From Bradyrhizobium sp. CB2312 (GTDB taxonomy: Bacteria > Pseudomonadota > Alphaproteobacteria > Rhizobiales > Xanthobacteraceae), in the NCBI RefSeq assembly GCF_029714425.1, contig NZ_CP121668.1:9073501-9137500 (forward strand): 64,000 nucleotides of DNA. Direction: 5' to 3'. The notes under the pieces were generated by a model. It saw only the letters and a list, made by a program, of their open reading frames with translations. It did not search any database and was not told the origin of the DNA. The position numbers were made by a program, and so were the translations under genes. Below are positions 49,650 to 58,917 of the stretch, piece by piece (positions within the stretch are counted from its first letter, which is position 1; each line of letters begins with the position of its first letter).

Positions 49650-51152
49650 TTAAGGCTGCGTCTGCCGTGACGTCTCGCCGCCGAGATCCAGATCGAGACC
49701 AAGCCGCTTCACTTGTTCGTCCAGGTCTCGCAGGGATTGAATCCTCTGCCGCGCCTCCGCGACGACATCGATGTCCGTGCACGGCATCCCCGGCAATTCG
49801 CGCTGAAGATCGTCGCGATGGACCAGGCGCCTGGCGCGGAGCTCATCGAGCTGATCGTCGTCGATGCCGAGCACGGCGGCGGATTGCGCGATCAGCCGCC
49901 GCAGCAGCAGCGTCACGGCTGCCAGCGCATCGACCTCATGCTTGCGCCCCGACCTCTCGAATTTGCTCGCAAGGTCGGCCCAGGCATGGGAGGTGACGAG
50001 ATAGACGTACAGCGCGCTGGCCCACGACGCCTCGCCATCGGCGTAGAAGGCGCCGCGCATCAACAGCCGGCGGACCAGTGCTGCGACCTGATCACGCGAC
50101 AACGTCCGGCATGCGCCGATCTCGATCATCGACTGAACCGCCGGGTCACGCGAAAAATCCCGCCCTGCCGGCAGCTTGATGACGCCGTCCCGGAGGTTGG
50201 AGTCGAGCGACCTGAACGCGCCGTCGTTGCGCGGACGCGAATAGCGGGCGATCGCGAAGCGATACGTCGTCTCGCCTGCATCGGACGACGGGCCGAAATG
50301 GACGATGTTGAAGCCGGCATCGTCGCCCGCCTGGCCGGTCGAGGACGGACAGGAGAGCACGTAGATCGTGCGCCAGAACGCTTCATCGCCGTCGCTCGAC
50401 GTGGCGCGAGGATCGGGAATCGAATAGCGCGTCAGTCCCTCGACATGGCGGTGACCGTGCAGCACCAGATTGACGTTGAGCGAGGTCGCAGCTTCGAGGA
50501 AGGTCGCGGGCGCAGCCAGATACATCAGCGGCTCGTCGGGCAGGCCGAGAAAGCGCTTTCCTTCGCCGGTCGCCTGCGGCAGCGGATGGTGATGCAGCGC
50601 CAGCACGCGCACCAGGTTTTCCGCCGGCTCGGCATAATCGGCGCGCCCCACCGAGCCCATGCTGCCGGCGAGCTCGACGCTCAGCCGGGCCGAATCTGCG
50701 ACCAGCGCGTGGTAGGCGTTCTCGTCGATATCGCCGCTCGCCAGCTTCGAGATGCTGGCGCTGTTGGAATCCAGCAGCACCAGATCGAGTCCGGCCTGGC
50801 GGTAATAGATGCTCTTCGAGGTCCGCGGCAGATGAAGATGATCGTAGACGTCATGACGACGCGCACGCTGACTCGGGCGCTTGACGTCGTGATTGCCGGC
50901 AACGGCCTGAATGTCCGTGAACAGCCCGGTCTGGCGGAACGAGGCGATGACGGCGAGCGCTTCGTCGAGCGCACGCGGCGTCGGATCGTCGACGAGATCG
51001 CCCGTGATCAGTAGGATGCGATCGGGAACGTCAGCGACGTCTGCCATCGCTTCGCGAATTGCAGCACTGAGCGCCTCGATCGTCGCCAACAGCCGGCCCG
51101 ACCCGTCCAGATGCAGGTCAGAGATGTGCGCAATAACGAATGATCTATCCAT
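49650..51152 (-). CDS. Calcineurin-like metallophosphoesterase with a helical C-terminal region
   Basis: 500 residues. Residues 1-300 are a metallophosphoesterase: IAHISDLHLDG (Asp12, His14), LITGDLVDD, AGNHD, and the C-terminal HGHRHVEG, so the two-metal site is complete. Residues about 330-500 are predominantly helical and not recognised (ACRTLSRDQVAALVRRLLMR, a Trp/Tyr-rich stretch, then charged helices and an ALAAVTLLLRRLIAQS region). The substrate is unknown. ATG 51152 (MDRSFVIA) is preferred to the longer frame at 51326; its ribosome site is weak. No partner gene is close, except a small membrane protein 299 bases upstream in the same direction. The gap 51153-51451 has no gene. Confidence 0.82.
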   Translation of the reverse strand: MDRSFVIAHISDLHLDGSGRLLATIEALSAAIREAMADVADVPDRILLITGDLVDDPTPRALDEALAVIASFRQTGLFTDIQAVAGNHDVKRPSQRARRHDVYDHLHLPRTSKSIYYRQAGLDLVLLDSNSASISKLASGDIDENAYHALVADSARLSVELAGSMGSVGRADYAEPAENLVRVLALHHHPLPQATGEGKRFLGLPDEPLMYLAAPATFLEAATSLNVNLVLHGHRHVEGLTRYSIPDPRATSSDGDEAFWRTIYVLSCPSSTGQAGDDAGFNIVHFGPSSDAGETTYRFAIARYSRPRNDGAFRSLDSNLRDGVIKLPAGRDFSRDPAVQSMIEIGACRTLSRDQVAALVRRLLMRGAFYADGEASWASALYVYLVTSHAWADLASKFERSGRKHEVDALAAVTLLLRRLIAQSAAVLGIDDDQLDELRARRLVHRDDLQRELPGMPCTDIDVVAEARQRIQSLRDLDEQVKRLGLDLDLGGETSRQTQP

Positions 51153-51451
51153 TTTGCGCCGCTCATTCGCGAATGCTGCGCCGCCTAAACGATCGGAAGA
51201 ATGCCTTGGACGAAGAGATCGGGACGAACAGATCAGACCGGTATCGAACCCGGCAGGGATGACCCGGGCAGATAACGCGTGCCATTGCGCGCCTACTTCC
51301 GATACGTGCAGAAACGCACGGAACAATCTAAAATATTCGTCAATAATGCCACAACCGCGGCGCTAGTAAAGCCCTGCGGCTGCGCCGTCGTGAACGGCAG
51401 TTCTCAGCACGAGATACGAGAGCTCCCCGACGAACGTTTCGTCGGTCCCGA

Positions 51452-51655
51452 TCAATATTCGATGGCCAAGCGCTTGCGGATTTCGTCGATGCGCTTGTCG
51501 AGCGCATCGAACCGCGCGTGGACGGAGCGGTCGTGGAGATAGAAGACGTAACCGCCGGCAAGGAACGCGAAGATCCAGTGATGATGCTCGACATAGCCAA
51601 AGATCGCTTCGACGGCCTGGCCGATGAATGTGACCACGCTCCACACAAATTCCAT
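51452..51655 (-). CDS. 67-residue single-span membrane protein
   Basis: MEFVWSVVTFIGQAVEAIFG ... HHHWIFAFLAGGYVFYL is hydrophobic with a membrane helix at about 25-45, followed by a charged helix (ARFDALDKRIDEIRKRLAIE). GGGAGG lies before ATG 51655. The tail looks like a short coiled coil. I do not recognise a family. A perfect hairpin (CCGACGAA ... TTCGTCGG, 51427-51445) lies behind it without a T tract. Confidence 0.7.
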   Translation of the reverse strand: MEFVWSVVTFIGQAVEAIFGYVEHHHWIFAFLAGGYVFYLHDRSVHARFDALDKRIDEIRKRLAIEY

Positions 51656-51859
51656 CGCATGTCCTCCCGGCAGGCTTCGTCGTCGGCCGCTGGCGATCCC
51701 GGCACAGCTGACGTCCACTCTCCGGAACCTAGCATGGCCCCCTTGCGGCGAGTAGCGGCTCGCTGAACGGTGACAGCAAAGCCGATTGCGGCCACGGCAA
51801 AACTCTGCGAAGTCTCGTGCCTTCGCATGACCTGTCGATCTGACGATCCGGACCCGCCA

Positions 51860-53233
51860 ATGCCTTCTGTCTTCGAGACATCGTCCACCGCCATCCCGAT
51901 CACCTTCGTCACCAAGTCAAGCTGGGATGCGGTGCGCGAAAGCTTGCCGCCGGCACAACGCCAGTTCGCCACAGCCAGCGCTTATGCCGCCAAGCCCGGC
52001 GGCTATCTGGCGCTGCCGGCGCCCGACGGCGCGATCGCGCAGGTGCTGTTCGGCCTCGAGGACGAGGGCGCACGATCGCGCGACCTGTTCCGGCCGGGCG
52101 CCCTGCCCGGCCTGCTGCCGCCGGGCACCTATCGCTTCGTCAATGCGCCGCACGACGCACGGCTGGCGGCGCTCGCTTTCGCGCTGGGATGCTACCGCTT
52201 CGCGCGCTACCGCAAGGCCGATCGCCCGGACGTCCGGCTGGTGCCGCCTGACGGTGTCGATGCCGCCGAGATCACCCGCATCGCGGATGCCGCGATGTTG
52301 GCGCGCGACCTCATCAACACGCCGTCAAACGACATGGGGCCCGAGGAGCTCGCTGCGGCCGCGCAAGACCTCGCCACGGAGTTCGGTGCAAGCTTTGCCT
52401 GCACCATCGGCGAGGATCTGGAGAAGGATTTTCCGCTGATCCACGCCGTCGGCATGGCCTCCAGCCGCGCCCCGCGGCTGATCGACATCGGCTGGGGCGA
52501 CCTCGATCATCCCAAGGTGACGCTCGTCGGCAAGGGCGTCTGCTTCGACACCGGCGGGCTCGATCTGAAGCCGTCGAGCGGCATGCTGATCATGAAGAAG
52601 GACATGGGCGGCGCCGCCAACGTGCTGGCGCTGGCGCGCATGGTGATGGCTGCCAAGCTGAAGGTGCGGCTGCGCGTGCTGATCCCGGCGGTGGAGAATG
52701 CGGTCGCCGGCAACGCCTTCCGCCCGCTCGACATCTTCACCTCGCGCAAAGGCATCACGGTCGAGATCGGCAACACCGACGCGGAAGGCCGGCTTGTGCT
52801 CGCCGACGCGCTGGCGCTGGCCGACGAGGAGAAGCCGGACCTGCTGATCGACCTGGGCACGCTGACCGGCGCGGCGCGCGTTGCGCTGGGACCGGATTTA
52901 CCGCCCTTTTACACCAATGATGAGACGCTCGCCGCCGACGTCGCGCGGTGCGCGGTGAAGGAGAACGATCCGTTGTGGCGCATGCCGCTGTGGCCGCCCT
53001 ACGATGCGTGGCTGGATTCCAAGACCGCCACCATCACCAACGCCCCATCCGGCGGCTTCGCCGGCTCGATCACCTGCGCGCTGTTCCTGCAACGCTTCGT
53101 CGAGCACGCCAAGAGCTGGCTGCATGTCGATATCTACGGCTGGACGCCGTCGGCAAAGCCCGCGCGCCCCGAGGGCGGCGAATGCCAGGCCGCACGCGCC
53201 ATCTACAAAGTGCTGAGCGAGCGCTATGCATGA
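51860..53233 (+). CDS. Leucyl aminopeptidase family protein (M17)
   Basis: 457 residues, a PepA-like two-metal aminopeptidase. Seen: the Rossmann-like N-terminal part, DLINTPSNDMGPEEL, then VGKGVCFDTGGLDLKPSSGM, IMKKDMGGAANV and the M17 signature NTDAEGRLVLAD. It releases N-terminal residues from peptides in the cytoplasm. ATG 51860 gives MPSVFETSSTAIP; the frame reaches to 51770 without support. Its stop is 8 bases inside the following NlpC/P60 gene, so the two are coupled, pointing to a joint role in degrading peptidoglycan peptides. Confidence 0.92.
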   Translation: MPSVFETSSTAIPITFVTKSSWDAVRESLPPAQRQFATASAYAAKPGGYLALPAPDGAIAQVLFGLEDEGARSRDLFRPGALPGLLPPGTYRFVNAPHDARLAALAFALGCYRFARYRKADRPDVRLVPPDGVDAAEITRIADAAMLARDLINTPSNDMGPEELAAAAQDLATEFGASFACTIGEDLEKDFPLIHAVGMASSRAPRLIDIGWGDLDHPKVTLVGKGVCFDTGGLDLKPSSGMLIMKKDMGGAANVLALARMVMAAKLKVRLRVLIPAVENAVAGNAFRPLDIFTSRKGITVEIGNTDAEGRLVLADALALADEEKPDLLIDLGTLTGAARVALGPDLPPFYTNDETLAADVARCAVKENDPLWRMPLWPPYDAWLDSKTATITNAPSGGFAGSITCALFLQRFVEHAKSWLHVDIYGWTPSAKPARPEGGECQAARAIYKVLSERYA

Positions 53234-54068
53234 TCCGCGATTGACGCCGGCGCGGGGTGACCTCGCCGCCAAATATCTCGAAGGCAAGGTGCAGGCGGAG
53301 CGCTTCGTCACCGGCGAGGAGTTCGAGGTGATCGATGCGGTCGCGCCGGTGCGCGAGCAGCCGTCATCGAACGCGATGCTGATGACCGAGGCGCTGCGCG
53401 GCGAGCGCGTCACGGTCTACGATCGCAACGGCGAGGGCTGGGCCTGGGGCCAGCTCAATGGCGATGGCTATGTCGGCTGGCTGCCGGATGCGGTGCTGAT
53501 GCGCCCCGCAGCCGCGCCGACGCACAAAGTGAGTGCGCTCCGAACCTTCGCTTTTCCCGGTCCCTCGATCAAGCTGCCGCCCGCCGACACGCTCGTGCTG
53601 GGGTCAAAGCTCGCGATAGCGCGCGAGGACGGCAGCTTCGCCGTGACGCGCGACGGGACGTATGTGCCGAAGGCACATCTTGCAGCGCTCGATCATCGCG
53701 AGCCGGATTTCGTTGCGGTGGCCGAGCGCTTCATCGGCACGCCCTACCTCTGGGGCGGCAAGAGCAGCCTCGGCATCGATTGCTCAGGCCTCGTCCAGGT
53801 CTCGCTGACGTCTGCCGGCATCGGCTGCCCGCGCGACAGCGACATGCAGCAGACAGGCCTCGGCCGCGCGCTGGAGCCGCACGAGCGGAGCAGCTTGCTG
53901 CGCGGCGACCTGATCTTCTGGAAGGGACATGTCGCCATCGTGCGCGACGGCAGCACGATGGTTCATGCCAACGCGCATCACATGGCGACGGTGATCGAGC
54001 CAATCGCGCCGGCGCTCGCGCGGATCAAGCAGGCGGGCAGCGACGTCGTCGCGATCAAGCGACTGTAG
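53226..54068 (+). CDS. NlpC/P60 endopeptidase with SH3-like domain
   Basis: 280 residues, no signal peptide, so probably cytoplasmic. SH3-like parts at about 35-150 (DAVAPVREQPSSNAML, GWAWGQLNGDGYVGWLP), then the NlpC/P60 domain with Cys186 (IDCSGLVQ), His235 (WKGHVAIV) and His247 (MVHANAH). Members of this type (like YkfC) cut the gamma-D-Glu-diamino acid bond of peptidoglycan peptides. Overlap with the M17 gene and the neighbouring Yej importer suggest muropeptide salvage. Confidence 0.92.
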   Translation: MHDPRLTPARGDLAAKYLEGKVQAERFVTGEEFEVIDAVAPVREQPSSNAMLMTEALRGERVTVYDRNGEGWAWGQLNGDGYVGWLPDAVLMRPAAAPTHKVSALRTFAFPGPSIKLPPADTLVLGSKLAIAREDGSFAVTRDGTYVPKAHLAALDHREPDFVAVAERFIGTPYLWGGKSSLGIDCSGLVQVSLTSAGIGCPRDSDMQQTGLGRALEPHERSSLLRGDLIFWKGHVAIVRDGSTMVHANAHHMATVIEPIAPALARIKQAGSDVVAIKRL

Positions 54069-54248
54069 GGCCTGTATTCATATTTCGCCGCGAGCGAAGC
54101 CGACAGCGACACTCCGGCACAGAGAACCGGAAATCTCGTGGGTTCCCCCAGGCTCCTTCTTCAGGGAACTCACGCACGATCATTCGAGCAACCCGACACT
54201 CGAAAGGCATCCCGCTCCCGGCTAACAGGCACCCCGCGCCGCAGCGAC

Positions 54249-54273
54249 GGAACAACGTTACAATTGAGAGGTT
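54249..54273 (+). promoter_or_regulatory. Possible EcfG-type promoter of the 93-residue unknown gene
   Basis: GGAAC (54249-54253), 16 bases, GGTT (54270-54273); the -10 differs from CGTT by one base. The distance to ATG 54323 is suitable. Weaker than the other EcfG matches. Confidence 0.4.
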
Positions 54274-54322
54274 TGCGGAACGAAACGCGCCGTCAGTCTT
54301 TCTCTGGCTTTGGGAGGTGCCC

Positions 54323-54604
54323 ATGAGTTCTCAAGCGAGGGAAGGCGCGTGCGCATTCGCTTGGCGAAACTACTTGCTGATCCACAGCGGTATCAGCGAG
54401 AACGACAACAGGCGTTCCGCCCTCTACAGCTACATCACCAATCTTCGCGATACCGGCGAAGATGATTTCGACCTCTTGCAAATAGCCGCAGTCGCCTACT
54501 TGAAAAAGCTGGATGAATTGCACGACGACCGAGGCGCACGACTCGCGGCAGATCAAGTTTTGGCCGAGTGTTTGGAAGCACGCAGCTCACAATCCGAGAG
54601 GTGA
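54323..54604 (+). CDS. Unknown 93-residue soluble protein
   Basis: MSSQAREGACAFAWRNYLLI is followed by an acidic, helical sequence (DNRRSALYSYITNLRDTGED, LLQIAAVAYLKKLDELHDDR) with no membrane segment. GGGAGG is 8 bases before the ATG. No family recognised. Less GC-rich than its neighbours, so recent acquisition is possible. A likely EcfG-type promoter lies upstream and the next small gene is 37 bases away. Confidence 0.65.
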   Translation: MSSQAREGACAFAWRNYLLIHSGISENDNRRSALYSYITNLRDTGEDDFDLLQIAAVAYLKKLDELHDDRGARLAADQVLAECLEARSSQSER

Positions 54605-54641
54605 CTTCAGGCCATAACACCAGAGCAAAGGAGCGAACAGC

Positions 54642-54872
54642 ATGGCCGACAAGACCGCTACTGAAAACCGCTTCGCGCACGACCCGCAACGACGCATCGC
54701 CGCAGCCACAGCAATCGGCATGCATGCCTTGAAGCCGATAATCCACCTTCAGGTCTCAATGCTGAGGATGTGGGCCGACAGTATCGAAAGGCTCGCGGGC
54801 AATTACGAAAAGGGCCTGGAAGAAAGAGCGAGCACGGCCGAGGAACAATCAGACAGGGAACGCGCCGCATAG
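54642..54872 (+). CDS. Unknown 76-residue helical protein
   Basis: MADKTATENRFAHDPQRRIA is followed by an amphipathic helix (IHLQVSMLRMWADSIERLAG) and a charged tail (GLEERASTAEEQSDRERAA). A good AAAGGAG precedes the ATG. The Met/Trp-rich helix recalls phasin-like proteins, but the match is too weak to name. Probably in the same transcript as the gene at 54323. Confidence 0.65.
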   Translation: MADKTATENRFAHDPQRRIAAATAIGMHALKPIIHLQVSMLRMWADSIERLAGNYEKGLEERASTAEEQSDRERAA

Positions 54873-54933
54873 ATCGACGCGATCTGGTAGGCGCAGTCCG
54901 CTTTGGCTACAAGCAGGAGCGTCCCCGGGGTCC

Positions 54934-54976
54934 GCGCTATCGCGTGCCCCGCGGATGCGCTATCGCGCACCGCGGG
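54934..54976. repeat. Short palindromic repeat between convergent genes
   Basis: GCGCTATCGCG occurs twice (54934-54944, 54957-54967), and CCCGCGG ... CCGCGGG (54948-54954, 54970-54976) forms a stem. The gap 54873-54985 has no gene. It may stop transcription of both flanking genes, although no T run is present. Confidence 0.55.
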
Positions 54977-54985
54977 ATGACTGGA

Positions 54986-56623
54986 TCAGGTCGCGACTGA
55001 CCCGTTCCCCGCCGTCTCCAGCCGGAACGCCGCCGCAAACAGCGCGCGCGTGTAATCGGTCTTCGGGTTCTTGAACAGCTCGGCGGCCTGGCCTTCCTCG
55101 ACCACCTTGCCGCTACGCATCACGATGAGGTGGCTGGCGAGCGAGGCGACGACACGCAAGTCGTGCGAGATGAACATGTAGGTGAGTTCGCGCCTGCGCT
55201 GAAGCTCGCGCAACAGATCGACCATCTGCGCCTGGATCAACATGTCGAGCGCGCTGGTGGGCTCGTCGAGCACGACGAAATCCGGCTCCAGCACCACCGC
55301 GCGCGCGATGCTGATGCGCTGACGCTGGCCGCCGGAGAATTCATGGGGATAGCGGTAGCGCGTCTCCGGCTTCAGTCCGACATCCTCCAGCGCCTTGACG
55401 ACGCGCGCCTCGCGTTCCTCGCGCGACAGCTTTGGCTGATGCACGGAGAGGCCTTCGGCGATGATGTCTGCGACCGACATGCGCGGGCTGAGCGAGCCGA
55501 ACGGATCCTGGAACACGATCTGCATGTCGCGGCGGAACGGGCGCATCTCCTTGAAGCGCAGGCCCTGGATGTCCTTGCCGAGGAAGACGATACGGCCGTT
55601 CGAGGAGATCAGCCGCAGCAGCGCAAGCCCGAGCGTGGTCTTGCCGGAGCCGGATTCGCCGACGACGCCGAGCGTCTCGCCCTTGCGCACGGCAACGCTG
55701 ACGCCGTCGACCGCCTTGATGTGGCCGACCGTCTTGCGCATCAGGCCGCGCTTGATCGGAAACCAGACCTTGAGATCGTCGGCGGACATCACGACCGGCG
55801 CAGTCGGCTGCGGTGGCGCCGGGTCGGGCTTCGGCTCGGCCGCGAGCAGGTCGCGGGTATAGGGATGCTTCGGGGTCTTGAAGACCTGCTCGACCGGCCC
55901 TTGCTCGACGATCACGCCGCCCTTCATGACGCAGACGGTGTCGGCGATGCGGCGCACGATGCCGAGATCGTGGGTGATGAACAGCAGGCTCATCCCGAGC
56001 CGCGCGCGGATCTCGGCCAGCAGCGCCAGGATCTGCGCCTGCACGGTGACATCGAGCGCCGTGGTCGGCTCGTCCGCGATCAACAGGTCCGGCTCGTTGG
56101 CGAGCGCCATCGCGATCATCACGCGCTGGCGCTGGCCGCCGGAGAGCTGGTGCGGATAGCTGTTCAGCCGCGTCTCGGGCTCGGGAATGCCGACCTGCGT
56201 CAGCAGCTCCAGCGTCCGCCTGCGGGCCTCGGCATTGCTGGTCGGATTGTGCAGCTGGATGATCTCGCCGATCTGCGCCTCGATCGTGTGCAGCGGATTG
56301 AGCGAGGTCATCGGCTCCTGGAAGATGATGGAGATGTCGCTGCCGCGGATCTCCCGCATCTGCTGCTCGCTCTGGTCGATCAGCTCCTGCCCCTTGAAGC
56401 GGATGCTGCCGGAGGGATGCGAGGCGTTCGGATAAGGCAGCAGCTTCAGGATCGAGAGCGCGCTGACGGACTTGCCGGAGCCGGATTCGCCGACCAGCGC
56501 GACGCATTCGCCGCGCTTGATCTGGAACGAGACCTTGTCGACCGCGAGCGTCGTCGCGCCGCCCTGGTGGAAGGCCACCGAGAGGTCGCGCACGCTGAGC
56601 AGGGGCTGGTTGATCGCGTCCAT
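54986..56623 (-). CDS. yejF: Oligopeptide/muropeptide ABC transporter ATPase YejF
   Basis: 545 residues, two fused ATPase halves. Each has Walker [10 protein letters not shown] (about residues 43 and 329), a signature ([30 protein letters not shown]) and Walker B ([24 protein letters not shown]). YejF supplies energy for YejBE. It starts 4 bases after yejE, so the genes form one operon with the two binding proteins. Confidence 0.95.
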   Translation of the reverse strand: MDAINQPLLSVRDLSVAFHQGGATTLAVDKVSFQIKRGECVALVGESGSGKSVSALSILKLLPYPNASHPSGSIRFKGQELIDQSEQQMREIRGSDISIIFQEPMTSLNPLHTIEAQIGEIIQLHNPTSNAEARRRTLELLTQVGIPEPETRLNSYPHQLSGGQRQRVMIAMALANEPDLLIADEPTTALDVTVQAQILALLAEIRARLGMSLLFITHDLGIVRRIADTVCVMKGGVIVEQGPVEQVFKTPKHPYTRDLLAAEPKPDPAPPQPTAPVVMSADDLKVWFPIKRGLMRKTVGHIKAVDGVSVAVRKGETLGVVGESGSGKTTLGLALLRLISSNGRIVFLGKDIQGLRFKEMRPFRRDMQIVFQDPFGSLSPRMSVADIIAEGLSVHQPKLSREEREARVVKALEDVGLKPETRYRYPHEFSGGQRQRISIARAVVLEPDFVVLDEPTSALDMLIQAQMVDLLRELQRRRELTYMFISHDLRVVASLASHLIVMRSGKVVEEGQAAELFKNPKTDYTRALFAAAFRLETAGNGSVAT

Positions 56624-56627
56624 GGCC

Positions 56628-57806
56628 TTACCTGAACGTCTTGCGCGGATCGAAGGCGTCGCGCACGGCTTCGCCGATGAAGATCAAGAGCGACAGCATG
56701 ATCGCGACCGAGAAGAAGCCGGAAAATCCGAGCCACGGCGCCTGCACATTGGCCTTGGCCTGCGAGAGCAATTCGCCGAGCGAAGGCGATCCCGGCGGCA
56801 GACCGAAGCCCAGGAAATCGAGCGCCGTCAGCGTCATCACCGACGAGGAGACGATGAATGGCAGGAACGTCATGGTCGCGACCATCGCGTTCGGCAGCAG
56901 GTGACGGAACATGATGACCGGGTTGGAGACGCCGAGCGCCCGCGCCGCCTGGATGTACTCGAAGTTGCGCCCGCGCAGGAATTCGGCCCGCACCAGACCG
57001 ACCAGCGAGACCCAGGAGAACAGCAGCAGGATGCCGAGCAGCACGAAGAAGCCAGGCACGAGGACCGAGGACAATATCAGGAGAAGATAGAGCGACGGTA
57101 TCGCCGTCCAGATCTCGATGAAGCGCTGGAAGATGAGGTCGACCCAGCCGCCGAAATAGCCCTGCACCGCGCCTGCGGCAATGCCGACGACGGATGAGAC
57201 GATGGTGAGGCAAAGGCCGAACAGCACGGAGATGCGGAAGCCGTAGATCAATCGCGCCACCACGTCACGGCCCTGATCGTCGGTGCCGAGCCAGTTGTAT
57301 TCGAGATCGCGGCAGCTCTTCAGGCCCTTCTTCTCGACCACCGGCTTGCACTGCGCTTCCGTCAACATCCAAGTCGGCGGCGACGGCGCCGGGGTCGGCA
57401 GATCGAGATTGTGGGTGTCGTAGGAATAGCGGATCAGCGGCCAGACGATGACGCCGCCCTTGTCCTTGATGAGCTTCTGCAAATAGGGGTCGCGGTAGTC
57501 GGCGGCCGTCTCGAAATCACCGCCGAAAGTGGTTTCCGAATAGGTCACGAAGGCAGGCCAATACAGACGGCCGTCGAACTTGATCAGGAAGGGCCGATCG
57601 TTGGCGATCAGCTCGGCGAACAGCGAGATCACGAACAGCGCAATGAATATCCAGAACGACCAGTAGCCGCGCCGGTTGGCCTTGAAGTTCTGCCATCGCC
57701 GCCGGTTGAGCGGCGAAGGCGCGAACGGCTTGCCCGTGATCGGAACGACTTCTCCCAGGGGAGACTGGGTCGTGGTCTCGATCGGCGTCGGTGCGGTGAT
57801 TGTCAT
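56628..57806 (-). CDS. yejE: ABC transporter permease YejE
   Basis: 392 residues. A soluble start (TPIETTTQSPLGEVVPITGK) leads to a first helix (YWSFWIFIALFVISLFAELI), an exported domain (YWPAFVTYSETTFGGDFETA is typical of YejE) and the OppC-like core with five helices. The coupling motif is near RALGVSNPVIMFRHLLPNA. ATG 57806 overlaps the TGA of yejB by one base (TGATG). The frame runs much further upstream but those residues are inside yejB in another frame. Confidence 0.94.
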   Translation of the reverse strand: MTITAPTPIETTTQSPLGEVVPITGKPFAPSPLNRRRWQNFKANRRGYWSFWIFIALFVISLFAELIANDRPFLIKFDGRLYWPAFVTYSETTFGGDFETAADYRDPYLQKLIKDKGGVIVWPLIRYSYDTHNLDLPTPAPSPPTWMLTEAQCKPVVEKKGLKSCRDLEYNWLGTDDQGRDVVARLIYGFRISVLFGLCLTIVSSVVGIAAGAVQGYFGGWVDLIFQRFIEIWTAIPSLYLLLILSSVLVPGFFVLLGILLLFSWVSLVGLVRAEFLRGRNFEYIQAARALGVSNPVIMFRHLLPNAMVATMTFLPFIVSSSVMTLTALDFLGFGLPPGSPSLGELLSQAKANVQAPWLGFSGFFSVAIMLSLLIFIGEAVRDAFDPRKTFR

Positions 57807-58915
57807 CAGACCTCCCGCGCCTCGAAATCGATCCGGGGGTCGATCCACATATAGGTCAGGTCGGAGATCAGGTTGATCACGAGTCCGACCAGCGAAAAGA
57901 TGTAGAGCGTGCCGAACACCACGGGATAGTCGCGGTTGAGCACGCTCTCGAAGCTGAGCAGCCCGAGCCCGTCCAGCGAGAAGATTGTCTCGATCAGAAG
58001 CGAGCCCGAAAAGAAGGCGTGGATGAAGGTTCCGGGAAAGCCCGCGATCACGATCAGCATGGCGTTGCGGAAGACGTGGCCGTACAGCACCCGGTTCTCG
58101 CTGCAACCCTTGGCGCGCGCGGTCATGACGTATTGCTTGCGGATCTCGTCCAGGAACGAGTTCTTGGTCAGGAACGTCATGGTGGTGAACGCACCCAGCC
58201 CCATGGCGATCAGCGGCAGCGTCAGATGCCAGAAATAATCGATGATCTTCCAGTACCAGGGAAACTGCGACCAGCCGTCCGACGTCAACCCGCGCAGCGG
58301 GAACCAGTTGAAGAACGAGCCGCCGGCAAACAGGATGATCAGGAGGATCGCGAACAGGAAGCCGGGAATGGCATAGCCGAGCACGAGCACGGTCGACGTC
58401 CAGGTGTCGAACCGCGCGCCGTCGTTCACGGCCTTGCGAATGCCGAGCGGGATCGAGATCAGATAGGTCAGAAGCGTCAGCCAGAGGCCAAGCGAGATCG
58501 AGACCGGCAGCTTCTCCTTGATGAGCTGAAGCACGCTGACGTCGCGGAAATAGCTCTTGCCGAAATCGAAGCGGGCGAAATTCCACACCATCAGCGCGAA
58601 GCGTTCCGGCGCCGGCTTGTCGAAGCCGAACTGCACCTCCAGCTTCTTGATGAAATCTGGATCGAGGCCCTGCGCGCCGCGATATTTCGAGTTGATGGCA
58701 TCGCCACCCGCGCCGAGTTGTCCCGGCGCACGCTGCGCAAAATCGCCCCCGCCCGAAATGCGCGAGGTGCCGCCGGTGTCGGCACCGGAGAGCTGTGCGA
58801 TCACGCGCTCGACCGGGCCGCCCGGCGCGAACTGCACGACGACGAAGGAAACAAAGAGGATCCCGAGCAGGGTCGGGATCATCAAGAGGATGCGGCGGGC
58901 GATATAAGCACTCAT
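57806..58915 (-). CDS. yejB: ABC transporter permease YejB
   Basis: 369 residues, OppB-like permease of six helices. The starts and ends fit YejB: MSAYIARRILLMIPTLLGIL, the GDFAQRAPGQLGAGGDAINS linker, FGKSYFRDVSVLQLI and the coupling block TARAKGCSENRVLYGHVFRN. It is 2 bases from the preceding binding-protein gene. Confidence 0.95.
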   Translation of the reverse strand: MSAYIARRILLMIPTLLGILFVSFVVVQFAPGGPVERVIAQLSGADTGGTSRISGGGDFAQRAPGQLGAGGDAINSKYRGAQGLDPDFIKKLEVQFGFDKPAPERFALMVWNFARFDFGKSYFRDVSVLQLIKEKLPVSISLGLWLTLLTYLISIPLGIRKAVNDGARFDTWTSTVLVLGYAIPGFLFAILLIILFAGGSFFNWFPLRGLTSDGWSQFPWYWKIIDYFWHLTLPLIAMGLGAFTTMTFLTKNSFLDEIRKQYVMTARAKGCSENRVLYGHVFRNAMLIVIAGFPGTFIHAFFSGSLLIETIFSLDGLGLLSFESVLNRDYPVVFGTLYIFSLVGLVINLISDLTYMWIDPRIDFEAREV

Positions 58916-58917
58916 GA

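Noticed and set aside
54166..54190. Additional GGAAC sites near 54166 and 54277 as EcfG promoters
   Set aside because: No CGTT-like -10 at 16-17 bases; only the site at 54249 has an acceptable one.
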